This document shows positions 25,649 to 34,046 of a stretch of 64,000 nucleotides of DNA, piece after piece. A model generated the notes under the pieces. That model ran no database searches. It had not been told where the DNA came from and saw nothing but the letters and a program-made list of their open reading frames with translations. The position numbers and the translations under genes were made by a program. Numbering within the stretch: the stretch's first letter is position 1; each line of letters begins with the position of its first letter. This stretch comes from Streptomyces sp. CB01881 (GTDB lineage: Bacteria > Actinomycetota > Actinomycetes > Streptomycetales > Streptomycetaceae): NCBI RefSeq assembly GCF_002953255.1, contig NZ_CP026498.1:9963025-10027024 (forward strand). Reading direction: 5' to 3'.

Positions 25649-27166
25649 GTGCATGACGTAGTGATCGTGGGCGCCGGCCCGGTGGGGCTGTTCCTCGCCT
25701 GCGAGCTCGGCCTCGCGGGCTGCTCGGTCCTGGTGCTCGAGCGGGAGCCGGGGCCCCTCTCGCCGTTCAAGGCGCTGCCGCTCGGCATCCGGGGCCTGTC
25801 CTCCACCTCGGTCCAGGCGTTCTACCGCCGCGGGATGCTGCACCAGTTGCTGAAGGCATCGGGCGTCCACGATGAGCCCGGCGCGCACCCGGGACCGGAC
25901 GAGCCGTCAGTCCCTCGTCGTGGTGGCCACTTCGCCGGCATCATGATCGATCCGGCCAAGATCGACTCCGCGGCCCCGCCGTACCGGCTACCCGGCCCGG
26001 CACCGGAGGGCATGCCGACTCACGTCGAAGCCATCGAGGCGGTGCTGGCCGAGCGAGCGTCCGAGCTGGGCGTGGAAGTCAGGCGCGGCGTCACGGCTTC
26101 GTCCATCGCGCACAACGACGAGAGCGTGATCGTGCAGGCGGGCGAACACGCGTACACGGCGCGCTGGCTGGTCGGCTGCGACGGCGGGCGCAGTACCGTA
26201 CGCGGGCTCGCGGGCTTCGACTTCGTCGGGACCGAGCCGCTGTTCACCGGCTACACCATGTTCGCCACCGTCGCCGACCCCGAGAAGCTGAGCCCTGGGT
26301 TCAATCTGACGCCGACGGGCATGTACCTCCAGCCCGCGGCAGGGTACATCGGCATGATGGACTTCGACGGCGGCGCGTTCGATCGCTCGCAGCAGCCGAC
26401 GCGCGACCATCTCCAGACGGTTCTGCGCCGGGTGTCCGGCACCGACGTGACGCTGAGCGAGGTCCGTCTCGCGTCGAGCTTCACCGATCGGGCGATGCAG
26501 ACGACGACTTACCGGCGGGGACGCGTCCTGCTCGCGGGCGACGCCGCTCACATCCACTCGCCCCTGGGCGGGCAGGGTCTCAACGCCGGTATCGGCGATG
26601 CCCTGAACCTGGGCTGGAAGCTGGCGGCGGCCGTGCACGGACACGCGCCGGACGGACTTCTGGACACCTACAGCCGCGAGCGCCATCCGGTGGGGTCAGC
26701 GGTGCTCGACTGGTCGCGCGCACAGGTGGCGGCCATGCGGCCGGACCCGCACGGCCGGGCCGTCCAGGGGTTGATTCGCGAACTGATCGACACCCGTGAC
26801 GGAGCGACCTACGTGTTCGAGAGGATGTCGGGATCGTCCGTCCGTTACGACCTCGGCAGCGAGCACCCGCTGGTCGGCCGCGGCGCCCCGGACCTTCGCC
26901 TGGAGGACGGCACCCGTCTCGGCGACCTGATGCGGGACGGACGGGGCGTCACGCTCGACTTCAGCGCCGACCGGTGCCTGCACGGTTCGGCGAGGGGCTG
27001 GGAGAGCCGGATGCGCTACGTGGCCGGTCCGGCGAAGGACGACCTCGGACTGGGTGCCGTGCTGGTCCGGCCTGACGGCGTGGTCGCCTGGGCAGGCGAT
27101 CGCGCACCTGATCGTGAAGCGTTCGAGCGGGCCGCAGGCCGCTGGTTCGGCGATCCCGAAAGCTGA
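25649..27166 (+). CDS. FAD-dependent aromatic monooxygenase (PHBH-like)
   Basis: A 505-aa flavoprotein. The N-terminal VIVGAGPVGLFLACELGLAG is the dinucleotide-binding GxGxxG fold; CDGGRSTVRGLAG is the DG motif (about 175-187); and GDAAHIHSPLGGQGLNAGIG with ALNLGWKLAA is the FAD ribityl GD motif (about 300-328). A thioredoxin-like C-terminal domain (about 410-505) is typical of the PheA/MhpA/rifampicin-hydroxylase group. It would hydroxylate an aromatic compound with NAD(P)H and O2, for detoxification or tailoring. GTG 25649 is supported by AAGGGG 7 bases upstream; the frame from 25571 lacks one. Confidence 0.88.
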   Translation: MHDVVIVGAGPVGLFLACELGLAGCSVLVLEREPGPLSPFKALPLGIRGLSSTSVQAFYRRGMLHQLLKASGVHDEPGAHPGPDEPSVPRRGGHFAGIMIDPAKIDSAAPPYRLPGPAPEGMPTHVEAIEAVLAERASELGVEVRRGVTASSIAHNDESVIVQAGEHAYTARWLVGCDGGRSTVRGLAGFDFVGTEPLFTGYTMFATVADPEKLSPGFNLTPTGMYLQPAAGYIGMMDFDGGAFDRSQQPTRDHLQTVLRRVSGTDVTLSEVRLASSFTDRAMQTTTYRRGRVLLAGDAAHIHSPLGGQGLNAGIGDALNLGWKLAAAVHGHAPDGLLDTYSRERHPVGSAVLDWSRAQVAAMRPDPHGRAVQGLIRELIDTRDGATYVFERMSGSSVRYDLGSEHPLVGRGAPDLRLEDGTRLGDLMRDGRGVTLDFSADRCLHGSARGWESRMRYVAGPAKDDLGLGAVLVRPDGVVAWAGDRAPDREAFERAAGRWFGDPES

Positions 27167-27439
27167 AGCGGGCGTCGGCCGGCGCCCCGGGAACGTCCGC
27201 TTCCCCGGGCCCGGACGTCGGGCCGTGCTCGCGCGGTCACCCCTCCGGCCCTGCGGTGGGCCGCAGGGGTGACGGCGTCCGCGCGGCGAGGCCGTCGAGC
27301 TCGATGCCATGGCCGAGGCCACCGGCAACCGGCAACCGGCGCGACGACCACCAGCGCGACGCCGTAGCCCACTTCGCCCTGGAGACCGCGGCCTTCGCCC
27401 ATCGCACCGACGACCCCGAACCCGCCCCGAACGCCGCCT

Positions 27440-27592
27440 CGGGATGTGGTGGCAAAGGGTGCCCGGGGAGACGCCGAGCAGCCCGGCGATCGAAGCGAAC
27501 GATGTGATCGAGGCGTTCGAGGTAATCAAGGCGGCCGAGGCGAGCGAGAGGCCCTGGTCGGGCAGCAGGTCGCGGGCAGGTCCGGAAGCCCG
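27440..27592 (-). pseudogene. Possible remnant of a TetR-type helix-turn-helix
   Basis: On the minus strand, about 50 codons read LLPDQGLSLAS, then ITSFASIAGLLGVSPGTLCHH. This resembles the start of a TetR DNA-binding domain (…G…T…IA..AGVS.GTLY.HF). The expected Tyr is Cys, the sequence before the helix is disrupted, and nothing recognisable follows. The rest of the 474-bp gap (27167-27640) contains no supported gene. I treat it as decayed; chance resemblance is possible. Confidence 0.35.
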
Positions 27593-27608
27593 AACAGAAC
27601 CCCCTTGA

Positions 27609-27636
27609 CTAATGGTCAAGAAGTGTTGACCATTAG
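27609..27636. promoter_or_regulatory. Perfect inverted-repeat operator upstream of the winged-helix regulator
   Basis: CTAATGGTCAA-n6-TTGACCATTAG has 11-bp perfect arms and ends 4 bases before the regulator's ATG. A TTGACT hexamer at 27605-27610 overlaps its left arm and could be the -35. Binding here would block initiation of the regulator-MFS operon, so autoregulation is likely. The AT-rich arms stand out from the surrounding sequence. Confidence 0.75.
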
Positions 27637-27640
27637 GGGC

Positions 27641-28180
27641 ATGCCTACCGACGATCTTCCCGAGACGTTCCACGTCACCACCGACGAGCAGCTACGCGCC
27701 GTCTCCAATCTCACGCGCCACCGGATCATGGCCGTGCTCCGCTTCGAGCCCGCGACGATCACGCAGATCGCCGAGCGAGTGGGCCTTGCGAAGGGGAGTT
27801 CCAGCTACCACGTACGGCTGCTCGAACGGGCCGGCCTGGTGAAGGTGGTGCGGACGCGGAAGGTCCGCGGGGTCACCGAGCGGTACTACGCCATGGCCGC
27901 GCGGTCGATCGAGCTGCCGGATCCGGGCGAGGGAGGCCCGGACGTGCTGATGCGGCATGCGGTGGCGGACCTCGAGGCGGCGCCGGCGGATGGCGAGCGG
28001 CACGTGCGGATGGCGCATCTGCGGCTCACCGATGAGCAGTTCGCGGAGCTGGGGGCGCGGCTGCAGACACTGGCGGACGAGTACCGGGAGCTGTCCGATC
28101 CGTCGCTGCCGGACGCGTCACTCGTCTTCGCACTGTTCCACCCGGCATCGCGCGTGCAGGCCGGAGGGGACGCCAAGTGA
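27641..28180 (+). CDS. ArsR-like winged-helix transcriptional regulator (HTH_20 type)
   Basis: A 179-aa protein. RAVSNLTRHRIMAVLRFEPATITQIAERVGLAKGSSSYHVRLLERAGLVKVV forms the winged helix (about 20-75), and VRGVTERYYAMAAR is the wing. A helical C-terminus follows. It is translationally coupled to the MFS gene downstream by a GTGA overlap, and a perfect palindrome lies immediately upstream, so it probably represses its own operon until a pump substrate appears. ATG 27641 is chosen because the domain starts there and the palindrome occupies the upstream sequence; there is no well-spaced Shine-Dalgarno, suggesting a leaderless transcript. Confidence 0.87.
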   Translation: MPTDDLPETFHVTTDEQLRAVSNLTRHRIMAVLRFEPATITQIAERVGLAKGSSSYHVRLLERAGLVKVVRTRKVRGVTERYYAMAARSIELPDPGEGGPDVLMRHAVADLEAAPADGERHVRMAHLRLTDEQFAELGARLQTLADEYRELSDPSLPDASLVFALFHPASRVQAGGDAK

Positions 28181-29463
28181 CCTCGGACGTTCGGAAGTTG
28201 CCGGCCGGGTTCGGGCGGCTGTGGACTGCGCAGACGGTGTCCTCGCTCGGTGACGGGGTGTCGCATGCCGCGCTGCCGCTGGTCGCGTTGACGTTGACGC
28301 GGGATCCGATGGCGCTCGCCGTCGTCACGGCCGCCGGGACGCTGCCGTGGCTGCTCTTCGGGGTGCTCGGCGGTGCGCTGGTGGACCGCTGGGACCGCCG
28401 GCGCACGATGTGGATCACGGACGCGGCGCGTGCGGCGCTGCTCGCGATACCGGCGGCAGCGGCCGCGCTCGACGTGCTGAGCATTCCACTGCTCGCGGCC
28501 GTCGCCTTCCTGCTCGGCCTCGGCGGACTCTTCTTCGACACGGCCGCGACGGCCTATCTGCCGGATCTGCTCGGCCGCGACCCCGCACTCCTGGAGCGCG
28601 CCAACTCCCGCCTGCGCGGCACCCAGACCGCCGCGTCCGGCTTCGCGGGGCCGCCTGCGGGCAGTGCCCTGCTCGCGCTCGGGCGGGCGGTTCCGCTGCT
28701 CGCCGACGCGGTGTCGTTCGCGCTCTCCGCACTGCTCGTACGGTCGCTGCCTGCCACACCCCGGCCCGTACCGCAGGCCCGTGAGTCGCTGCTGCGGCAG
28801 GCGCGGGCCGGCGCCGCGTACGTCTTCCGGGATCCGTTGCTGCTCGGGCTCGCGCTGCGTCCGGCGGTCGGGAACATCGCCTTCCTCGCCGTGGAGACCG
28901 TACTCGCCCTCTTCGCGCACGACCGCCTCGACATCGGCACCTTCGGCTTCGGCCTGCTCCTCACGGCGGAGGCCACCGGCGGTCTGCTCGGCGCGGGCAT
29001 CGCCTCCTTCCTCGGCCGACGCCTCGGCACCGGCGCCGCGCTCACCTGCACGGCCGCAGTCGAGGGCCTCGCCATCCTGAGCCTTGCCGCCGCCCCGAAC
29101 CCGTACGTCGCCGGCCTCTCCCTCGCCGTCTGCGGAGCGGGCATGGGCGCCACGATGGTGCTCGGCCCCTCCCTCCGACAGACGATCGTCCCCGCCCACC
29201 TGATGGGCCGGGTCGCCTCCACCTCCCGCATGCTCGCCATGTGCGGCGCCCCGTTCGGCGCCTTCCTCGGCGGCTGGCTTGCCACCACCTTCGACGTGCG
29301 CACCCCGCTCTACACCGCCGCCGGCCTCCTCCTCACCATGACCGCGGTCACGTCGACCATGACCACCAACCGCCGGGTCGAGGCGGCGCTGCGTGCCGCC
29401 GCCCCCGCCGGTGGTCCGGATCAGTCGGAATCCCGGGATCTCGTTCAGCAGGGTGCCGTTTAG
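28177..29463 (+). CDS. MFS transporter (EntS/MFS_3-like)
   Basis: A 428-aa, 12-helix exporter. LPAGFGRLWTAQTVSSLGDG is the N-terminal signature of the MFS_3/EntS group; GALVDRWDRRRTMW is the loop 2-3 motif. GGAGGGGA lies 8 bases before the GTG start, which overlaps the regulator stop by 4 bases. Coupled to its own regulator, it probably exports a toxic or signalling compound sensed by that regulator. The substrate is unknown. Confidence 0.88.
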   Translation: MTSDVRKLPAGFGRLWTAQTVSSLGDGVSHAALPLVALTLTRDPMALAVVTAAGTLPWLLFGVLGGALVDRWDRRRTMWITDAARAALLAIPAAAAALDVLSIPLLAAVAFLLGLGGLFFDTAATAYLPDLLGRDPALLERANSRLRGTQTAASGFAGPPAGSALLALGRAVPLLADAVSFALSALLVRSLPATPRPVPQARESLLRQARAGAAYVFRDPLLLGLALRPAVGNIAFLAVETVLALFAHDRLDIGTFGFGLLLTAEATGGLLGAGIASFLGRRLGTGAALTCTAAVEGLAILSLAAAPNPYVAGLSLAVCGAGMGATMVLGPSLRQTIVPAHLMGRVASTSRMLAMCGAPFGAFLGGWLATTFDVRTPLYTAAGLLLTMTAVTSTMTTNRRVEAALRAAAPAGGPDQSESRDLVQQGAV

Positions 29464-29488
29464 GGCTCCGCGAGGTCGTTGAGCCGGT

Positions 29489-29505
29489 GCCGAGCCCGGC
29501 TCGGC
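29489..29505 (+). terminator. Possible hairpin after the MFS gene
   Basis: GCCGAGCC and GGCTCGGC form an inverted repeat with one base between the arms (a usable loop would need some unpairing), 26 bp after the MFS stop and before a convergent gene. It is GC-only with no U-tract, so this is a weak call. Confidence 0.35.
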
Positions 29506-29620
29506 GTTCCTCGCCCCGGCCCCGGAGCGTCGGCCAGGTCGGAGACTCCGGCTCGCCCACCGCGCCGAGGTCCCCGGCCGGGCTTCCGGAGCTGGGGGGC
29601 CGCGCGGAACGCGGCACGCG

Positions 29621-29669
29621 GAGAACGGCGGGCGGAGAACGGCGGGCGGAGAACGGAACGGCGGGCGGC
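29621..29669. repeat. Short GC-rich tandem repeat (GAGAACGGCGGGCG)
   Basis: A 14-bp unit occurs at 29621 and 29635, with a degenerate third copy from 29649. It lies in the 314-bp convergent gap between the MFS gene and the lipoprotein gene, which otherwise shows only a GTCAGTCAGCC duplication near 29733-29763 and no gene. Confidence 0.55.
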
Positions 29670-29777
29670 GGGCGCATCCCGCGCCTGCCACCCGCCGTTG
29701 CCCGGCCGCTGCCGTCACCCGGCCACTGCCAGCCGGCTGCCGTCAGTCAGCCCCCGTCAGTCAGCCGTTGCCGGGGC

Positions 29778-30596
29778 TCAGCAGTCCTTGAGGGTGTCGC
29801 AGAGCGCCGCGTCCATCGCCTTCGTCACGTCGGCGTCGGCCGGGCCGGCCCACGCGACCTTGGGCTGGGCGCCGGTCTTGGCGGCCGTCCAGAGCGACAG
29901 CTCGTTGACCGTGCCGTCCGGGGCGGTCAGGTACTCGTGCAGGGTGACGGTGGTGCCGCCGGCCTGCGGGACGGTCACCGTGGCGGCGAAGTACATCGCG
30001 TCCCCGGGGCTGGTCACCTTGACGGTGGCGCCGGGGACGGTCTTGGCGCAGTTCTTGACCTCGTCCTCAAGGTCGCCGAGGACCAGGTAGGCGGTCTGCG
30101 CGATGCCGCTGCTCGGGCGCGGGTCGCCCTGGTAGAGCAGGGTCTGCTGGGCCTGCCACTGGTCGGCCCCGCCGGCACCGATCACGGACTGCGCGGCGGC
30201 CCGGCCGGCGCCGAGGCTCTCGTGGTCCTGGGAGAGCTTGGAGTGGCACAGCTCCTGGAGCTTGAAGGTCGGCTTGCCGCTCACGCCCTTGGCACCGGCC
30301 GCCGGGGCCGGCCACTTGTAGGTGGCGTCGAGCGGGATGGCGCGCGGGTTGATCCAGGCGCCGGCCGGGATGTCCTTGGAGACGGCGGGGCCGGCCGAGG
30401 ACGGCTTGGCGGCGGCGGTCGACGGCTGTGCCGCCCCGCCCGATGCGGCGGTTCCGGCGGCGGTGGCGGCGGTGCTCGGAGCGGCGTTCTGCGCCCCGCT
30501 GTTGTCCGGCCCGCAGGCGTTCAGCACGCCGAGGCCGAGGAGTGCCGCGGCGGTGACCGCCGTCCTGGCGGCCACGCTGGGTCCGTTGGTGCGCAA
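29778..30596 (-). CDS. Putative secreted lipoprotein of unknown function
   Basis: A 272-aa protein with a lipoprotein signal: a charged start (MRTNGPSVAARTAVTA), a hydrophobic stretch (AALLGLGVL) and lipobox LNAC, so Cys28 would be lipidated. A Thr/Ala/Ser-rich linker (about 30-75) precedes a globular domain (about 80-272) with Cys residues in KLQELCHSKL, VKNCAKTV, AALCDTLKDC that could pair outside the cell. I do not recognise the domain. The TTG start at 30596 is preceded by AAGGA at about 8 bases. It is divergent from the epimerase gene. Confidence 0.75.
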   Translation of the reverse strand: MRTNGPSVAARTAVTAAALLGLGVLNACGPDNSGAQNAAPSTAATAAGTAASGGAAQPSTAAAKPSSAGPAVSKDIPAGAWINPRAIPLDATYKWPAPAAGAKGVSGKPTFKLQELCHSKLSQDHESLGAGRAAAQSVIGAGGADQWQAQQTLLYQGDPRPSSGIAQTAYLVLGDLEDEVKNCAKTVPGATVKVTSPGDAMYFAATVTVPQAGGTTVTLHEYLTAPDGTVNELSLWTAAKTGAQPKVAWAGPADADVTKAMDAALCDTLKDC

Positions 30597-30768
30597 CTGA
30601 CTTTTCCTTCCCCCGATGTGATGGTGCGGTCGACGCGGCCGGGCCGCCGGTCACATGACCGGTGGTCAGCTCCCCTGCGGCCACCCGCGCCGACGGCGTC
30701 GAAACCTAGTGCGAACCTGCCGCGGCATGCAAAACGGCCACCGTCCCGCAGGCGGATCACCAGGGCTT

Positions 30769-30796
30769 TTGAACGCGTTCATTTTTGTATTAAGCT
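30769..30796 (+). promoter_or_regulatory. Promoter with overlapping palindrome upstream of the TIGR01777 gene
   Basis: TTGAAC (30769-30774) and TAAGCT (30791-30796) are separated by 16 bases and match the HrdB-type -35/-10 pattern. The palindrome TGAACG-CGTTCA (30770-30781) overlaps the -35, so a repressor could sit there. The region is markedly AT-rich for this genome. The start codon follows about 28 bases after the -10. Confidence 0.6.
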
Positions 30797-30824
30797 AAGA
30801 ACAACACTACGGAGGGGGACTCCC

Positions 30825-31769
30825 ATGAGAATCGTCATACCGGGGGGAACCGGGCAGATCGGCCGCGTCCTGGACCGCGCCCTGACCGCCGAGGGCCACG
30901 ACGTGCTGGTCCTCACCCGGCGGCCGCGGCGCGACCGCGAGCTCTCCTGGGACGGCCGCACCCTCGGCCGCTGGGCCGAGGCCGTCGATGGCAGCGACGC
31001 CGTGATCAACCTCGCCGGGCGCAGTGTCAACTGCCGCTACACGCCTGCCAACCAGCACGAGATGCTGGCCTCCCGGGTGGACTCCACCCGGGTCGTCGGC
31101 GAGGCCGTCGCCGCCGCCGCGCGCCCGCCGCGGGTCTGGCTCCAGATGAGCACCGCCACCATCTACGCGCACCACTACGGCACCCCGCACGACGAGGCGA
31201 CCGGTGTCCTCGGCGGAGGCGAGCCCGACGTCCCCCGGTACTGGGACCGCAGCACCGACATCGCGAAGGCCTGGGAGCGCACCCAGCAGGACGCCCCCAC
31301 CCCGGACACCCGGCGGGTCGCGCTGCGCACCGCCATGGTGATGAGCCCCGACCGCGGCGGCGCCTTCGACCTGATGCTGCGGCTGGCGCGGTGCGGGCTC
31401 GGCGGTCCGATCGACGGCGGCGCCCAGTACATGTCCTGGATCCACGACCGGGACCTCGTGCGCGCCGTCCGCTTCCTGCTCGACCGTGACGACCTGGCCG
31501 GCCCGGTCAATCTCGCCGCCCCGCACCCTGTGCCGCAGCGCGCGTTCATGCAGGCGATCCGGAGGGCCTGGGGCATCCCGGTCGGCCTGCCCGCCACCCG
31601 CCGGATGGCCGAGCTCGGCGCGTTCGCCCTCCGCTCCGACACCGAACTGCTGCTCAAGAGCCGCTCGGTGACACCCGGCCGACTCCGGGACGCGGGGTTC
31701 GGCTTCGAACACCCCCACTGGCCGGCGGCGGCCGTCGACCTCGCCCGGCGGCTTCGGCAGCGGGCCTGA
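30825..31769 (+). CDS. TIGR01777-family NAD-dependent epimerase-like protein
   Basis: A 314-aa extended-SDR-fold protein. MRIVIPGGTGQIGRVLDRAL is the Rossmann GxxGxxG motif; DAVINLAGRSVNCRYT and the RVDSTRVVGEAV region are typical of TIGR01777 (E. coli YfcH, SulA-like). The C-terminal DUF1731 part shows NLAAPHPVPQRAFMQAI and a final ...GFGFEHPHW segment. The physiological substrate of this family is not established. ATG 30825 has a strong GGAGGGG 7 bases upstream. The long open frame upstream back to 29241 is antisense to the lipoprotein gene and is rejected. Confidence 0.88.
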   Translation: MRIVIPGGTGQIGRVLDRALTAEGHDVLVLTRRPRRDRELSWDGRTLGRWAEAVDGSDAVINLAGRSVNCRYTPANQHEMLASRVDSTRVVGEAVAAAARPPRVWLQMSTATIYAHHYGTPHDEATGVLGGGEPDVPRYWDRSTDIAKAWERTQQDAPTPDTRRVALRTAMVMSPDRGGAFDLMLRLARCGLGGPIDGGAQYMSWIHDRDLVRAVRFLLDRDDLAGPVNLAAPHPVPQRAFMQAIRRAWGIPVGLPATRRMAELGAFALRSDTELLLKSRSVTPGRLRDAGFGFEHPHWPAAAVDLARRLRQRA

Positions 31770-31833
31770 CCCCGTCGGGGGTCCCGGTTCCGTGACGCGT
31801 ATCGCTCAGGCGATCACTTCCGTCGGGTGCACC

Positions 31834-31990
31834 TCACCTGAGACCGGCGCCTTCCACCTCTTCGAACCCGGCGTAGGCCGGGAAGTGCAACGTCAACTCA
31901 CCGTTTCTGTACGTCACCTCGGTCGCCGCTCCCAGGTCCTCGCTCCAGCCGTTGTCCATCGGAAACCGGCCCGAGAACCCTTCGCCGACA
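31834..31990 (-). pseudogene. Possible C-terminal gene remnant
   Basis: The minus strand reads VGEGFSGRFPMDNGWSEDLG, then TEVTYRNGELTLHFPAY and a terminal EEVEGAGLR before a stop. Composition is protein-like, with alternating hydrophobics, an internal Met and lower GC, unlike shadow frames here. No start or upstream domain exists, and the MarR gene begins its 3' end 38 bp away. It may be the tail of a lost gene. I do not recognise the family. Confidence 0.3.
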
Positions 31991-32027
31991 CCGCAGACAC
32001 GACTACGGAGCGGAGCCGCCGAACCGC

Positions 32028-32501
32028 TCAGGGCCGCCGGAGCGCCGCCGGCGGGTTCATCGCCTCGACCGCCGTGACGAGGGGGGCCAGTTCGGGGTTG
32101 CGCGCGGCCTCGTCGAGCGCCTCGCGGAGGGCGGTGTCGTTGGTCGGCCGGGCTTCGCCGAGGAGCTTCAGCCCGTCCTCGGTGACGTTGGTGTAGATGC
32201 CGCGACGGTCGGTGGGGCACAGGTAGCGGGAGAGCAGGCCGCGGTCCTCCAGGCGGGTGACCAGGCGGGTGGTGGCACTCTGGCTGAGGACGACCGCGTC
32301 GGCGACCTGCTTCATCTGCAGGTGGCCGCCCTCGCCGTCGTGCTGGCGGCCGAGCACGTCGAGCAGCGAGTACTCGCGCACGCTCAGGTCGTGCCCGGAC
32401 TGCAGGGCGCGTTCGACGTGCGCCTCGATCCTGCCGTACAGGACGTAGAGGGCAGCCCAACCGTTGGCGAGGGCGGTGAGCGCGGGGTCGGTGGCGGTCA
32501 T
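32028..32501 (-). CDS. MarR-family transcriptional regulator
   Basis: A 157-aa winged-helix dimer. LSVREYSLLDVLGRQ, MKQVADAVVLSQSATTRLVTRLEDRGLLSR and the wing CPTDRRGIYTNVTEDG are the MarR core (about 40-115). It is divergent from an MFS exporter, the classic arrangement for repression of an efflux pump relieved by phenolic ligands or oxidants. GC-rich codons match its neighbours. Confidence 0.92.
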   Translation of the reverse strand: MTATDPALTALANGWAALYVLYGRIEAHVERALQSGHDLSVREYSLLDVLGRQHDGEGGHLQMKQVADAVVLSQSATTRLVTRLEDRGLLSRYLCPTDRRGIYTNVTEDGLKLLGEARPTNDTALREALDEAARNPELAPLVTAVEAMNPPAALRRP

Positions 32502-32578
32502 GGGATCCGGTCTCCTTCCGGGTGGGACAGGGTCCAGGATAAGCCACGCGATGAAATATCAGCCTGAGCACATATAAG

Positions 32579-32590
32579 GCTTGTGCAAGC
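32579..32590. promoter_or_regulatory. Candidate MarR operator in the MarR/MFS divergent region
   Basis: GCTTG-TG-CAAGC is a short palindrome 78 bp upstream of the MarR start; an imperfect relative, GCTTGCAATTATTG, lies at 32736-32749 near the MFS gene. MarR proteins favour TTGCxxGCAA-like sites. The 293-bp gap also holds GACGCC and GGAGGCAC direct repeats (32643-32703) but no gene. Confidence 0.45.
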
Positions 32591-32794
32591 GTTTCCCCTG
32601 GCGAGACCGGGCGCCGACGGGCGACACCGCGGGCCCCGGGGATGCCGAGACGCCGAGACGCCGGGACGCCAAGACGCGGAGGCACGGAGGCACGGAGGCA
32701 CGTAAAACGATTGCCCGCATTTGCACTTATGCCGCGCTTGCAATTATTGTCGGAGCACGTAAGGCGCACTAGCAATCGTACGGAGGGTAGGCTC

Positions 32795-34003
32795 ATGCCT
32801 CTCGCGCTCCTCGCCCTGGCCATCGGGGCCTTCGGGATCGGCACCACCGAGTTCGTGGTCATGGGCCTGCTGCCCGAGATCGCCGGCGACTACGGCGTGT
32901 CCATCCCCACCGCAGGGCTGCTCGTCACCGGCTACGCGGTCGGCGTCGTCATCGGCGCGCCGCTGATGACGATGCTCGGCACCAGGATCAGTCGCAAGAC
33001 GATGCTGATGCTGCTGATGGGCCTGTTCACCGTCGGCAACCTGCTCTCCGCCCTCGCGCCGAGCTTCGGCGCGATGCTCGCGGGGCGCATCGTGGCCTCG
33101 CTCGCCCACGGCGCGTTCTTCGGCATCGGCTCGGTGGTCGCCGCCGAACTGGTCGCCCCGGACAGGAAGGCCGGCGCCATCGCCACCATGTTCACCGGGC
33201 TGACCGTCGCCAACATCGTCGGCGTCCCGCTGGGCACGTTCATCGGCCAGGCCGTCGGCTGGCGCACCACCTTCGGGGCCATCGCCGCGCTCGGCGTGGT
33301 CGGCCTGCTCGGCATCGCCAGGCTGGTACCCGCCATGCCGCGCACGGAGGGCGCCCACCTGCGCCGGGAGCTGACCGCGTTCCGCAACCCGCAGGTGCTG
33401 CTCGCGATGGCCATGACCGTGCTCGGCTTCGGCGGTGTCTTCGCCGCGATCACCTACATCGCCCCGATGATGACCCACGTGGCCGGCTACTCGGACGGCG
33501 CGGTCACCTGGCTGCTGGTGCTGTTCGGTACCGGCATGTTCCTCGGCAACCTGCTCGGCGGCCGCTACGCCGACCGCAAGCTGATGCCGCTGCTCTACGC
33601 CACCCTCGGCGGACTCGCCGTCGTCCTGGCGCTGTTCACCCTGACGGCGCACAACAAGATCCTCGCCGCCGTCACCATCATGCTCGTCGGGGCGCTCGGC
33701 TTCGCCACCGTCCCGCCGCTGCAGAAGCGGGTGCTGGACCAGGCGCACGGCGCGCCCACCCTGGCCTCGGCCGTCAACATCGGCGCGTTCAACCTCGGCA
33801 ACGCACTCGCGGCCTGGCTCGGCGGCATGGTCATCTCCGCCGGCCTCGGCTACACCGCCCCGAACTGGGTCGGCGCGGCACTCGCCGCCGCGGCCCTCGT
33901 CCTCGCCCTCTGGTCCGCCACTCTGGAGCGCCGCGGCCCCGCACGGGAGGCCGTGGCCGGCGCCGCCGCTACCTCCCCTGCCCCCGCCCCCGCCCTCCGC
34001 TGA
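32795..34003 (+). CDS. MFS transporter (AraJ/DHA1-like)
   Basis: A 402-aa, 12-helix protein. The opening ALLALAIGAFGIGTTEFVVM and GLLPEIAGDYGVSIPTAGLL is the signature of the AraJ/PbuE/chloramphenicol-exporter group, and GTRISRKTMLM is the loop 2-3 motif. Strong GGAGGG 7 bases before ATG 32795 fixes the start. It is divergent from MarR and followed 43 bp later by an HbpS/GlcG-like gene, suggesting a small inducible detoxification unit. Confidence 0.9.
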   Translation: MPLALLALAIGAFGIGTTEFVVMGLLPEIAGDYGVSIPTAGLLVTGYAVGVVIGAPLMTMLGTRISRKTMLMLLMGLFTVGNLLSALAPSFGAMLAGRIVASLAHGAFFGIGSVVAAELVAPDRKAGAIATMFTGLTVANIVGVPLGTFIGQAVGWRTTFGAIAALGVVGLLGIARLVPAMPRTEGAHLRRELTAFRNPQVLLAMAMTVLGFGGVFAAITYIAPMMTHVAGYSDGAVTWLLVLFGTGMFLGNLLGGRYADRKLMPLLYATLGGLAVVLALFTLTAHNKILAAVTIMLVGALGFATVPPLQKRVLDQAHGAPTLASAVNIGAFNLGNALAAWLGGMVISAGLGYTAPNWVGAALAAAALVLALWSATLERRGPAREAVAGAAATSPAPAPALR

Positions 34004-34046
34004 CCCCTCGCCCCCCTCATCACCCCTCCCCAGGAGAAGCACCACC

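Noticed and set aside
29241..30824. Upstream extension of the TIGR01777 protein to 842 aa
   Set aside because: The extension is antisense to the lipoprotein gene and crosses its promoter. The true start has a strong Shine-Dalgarno at 30811-30817.
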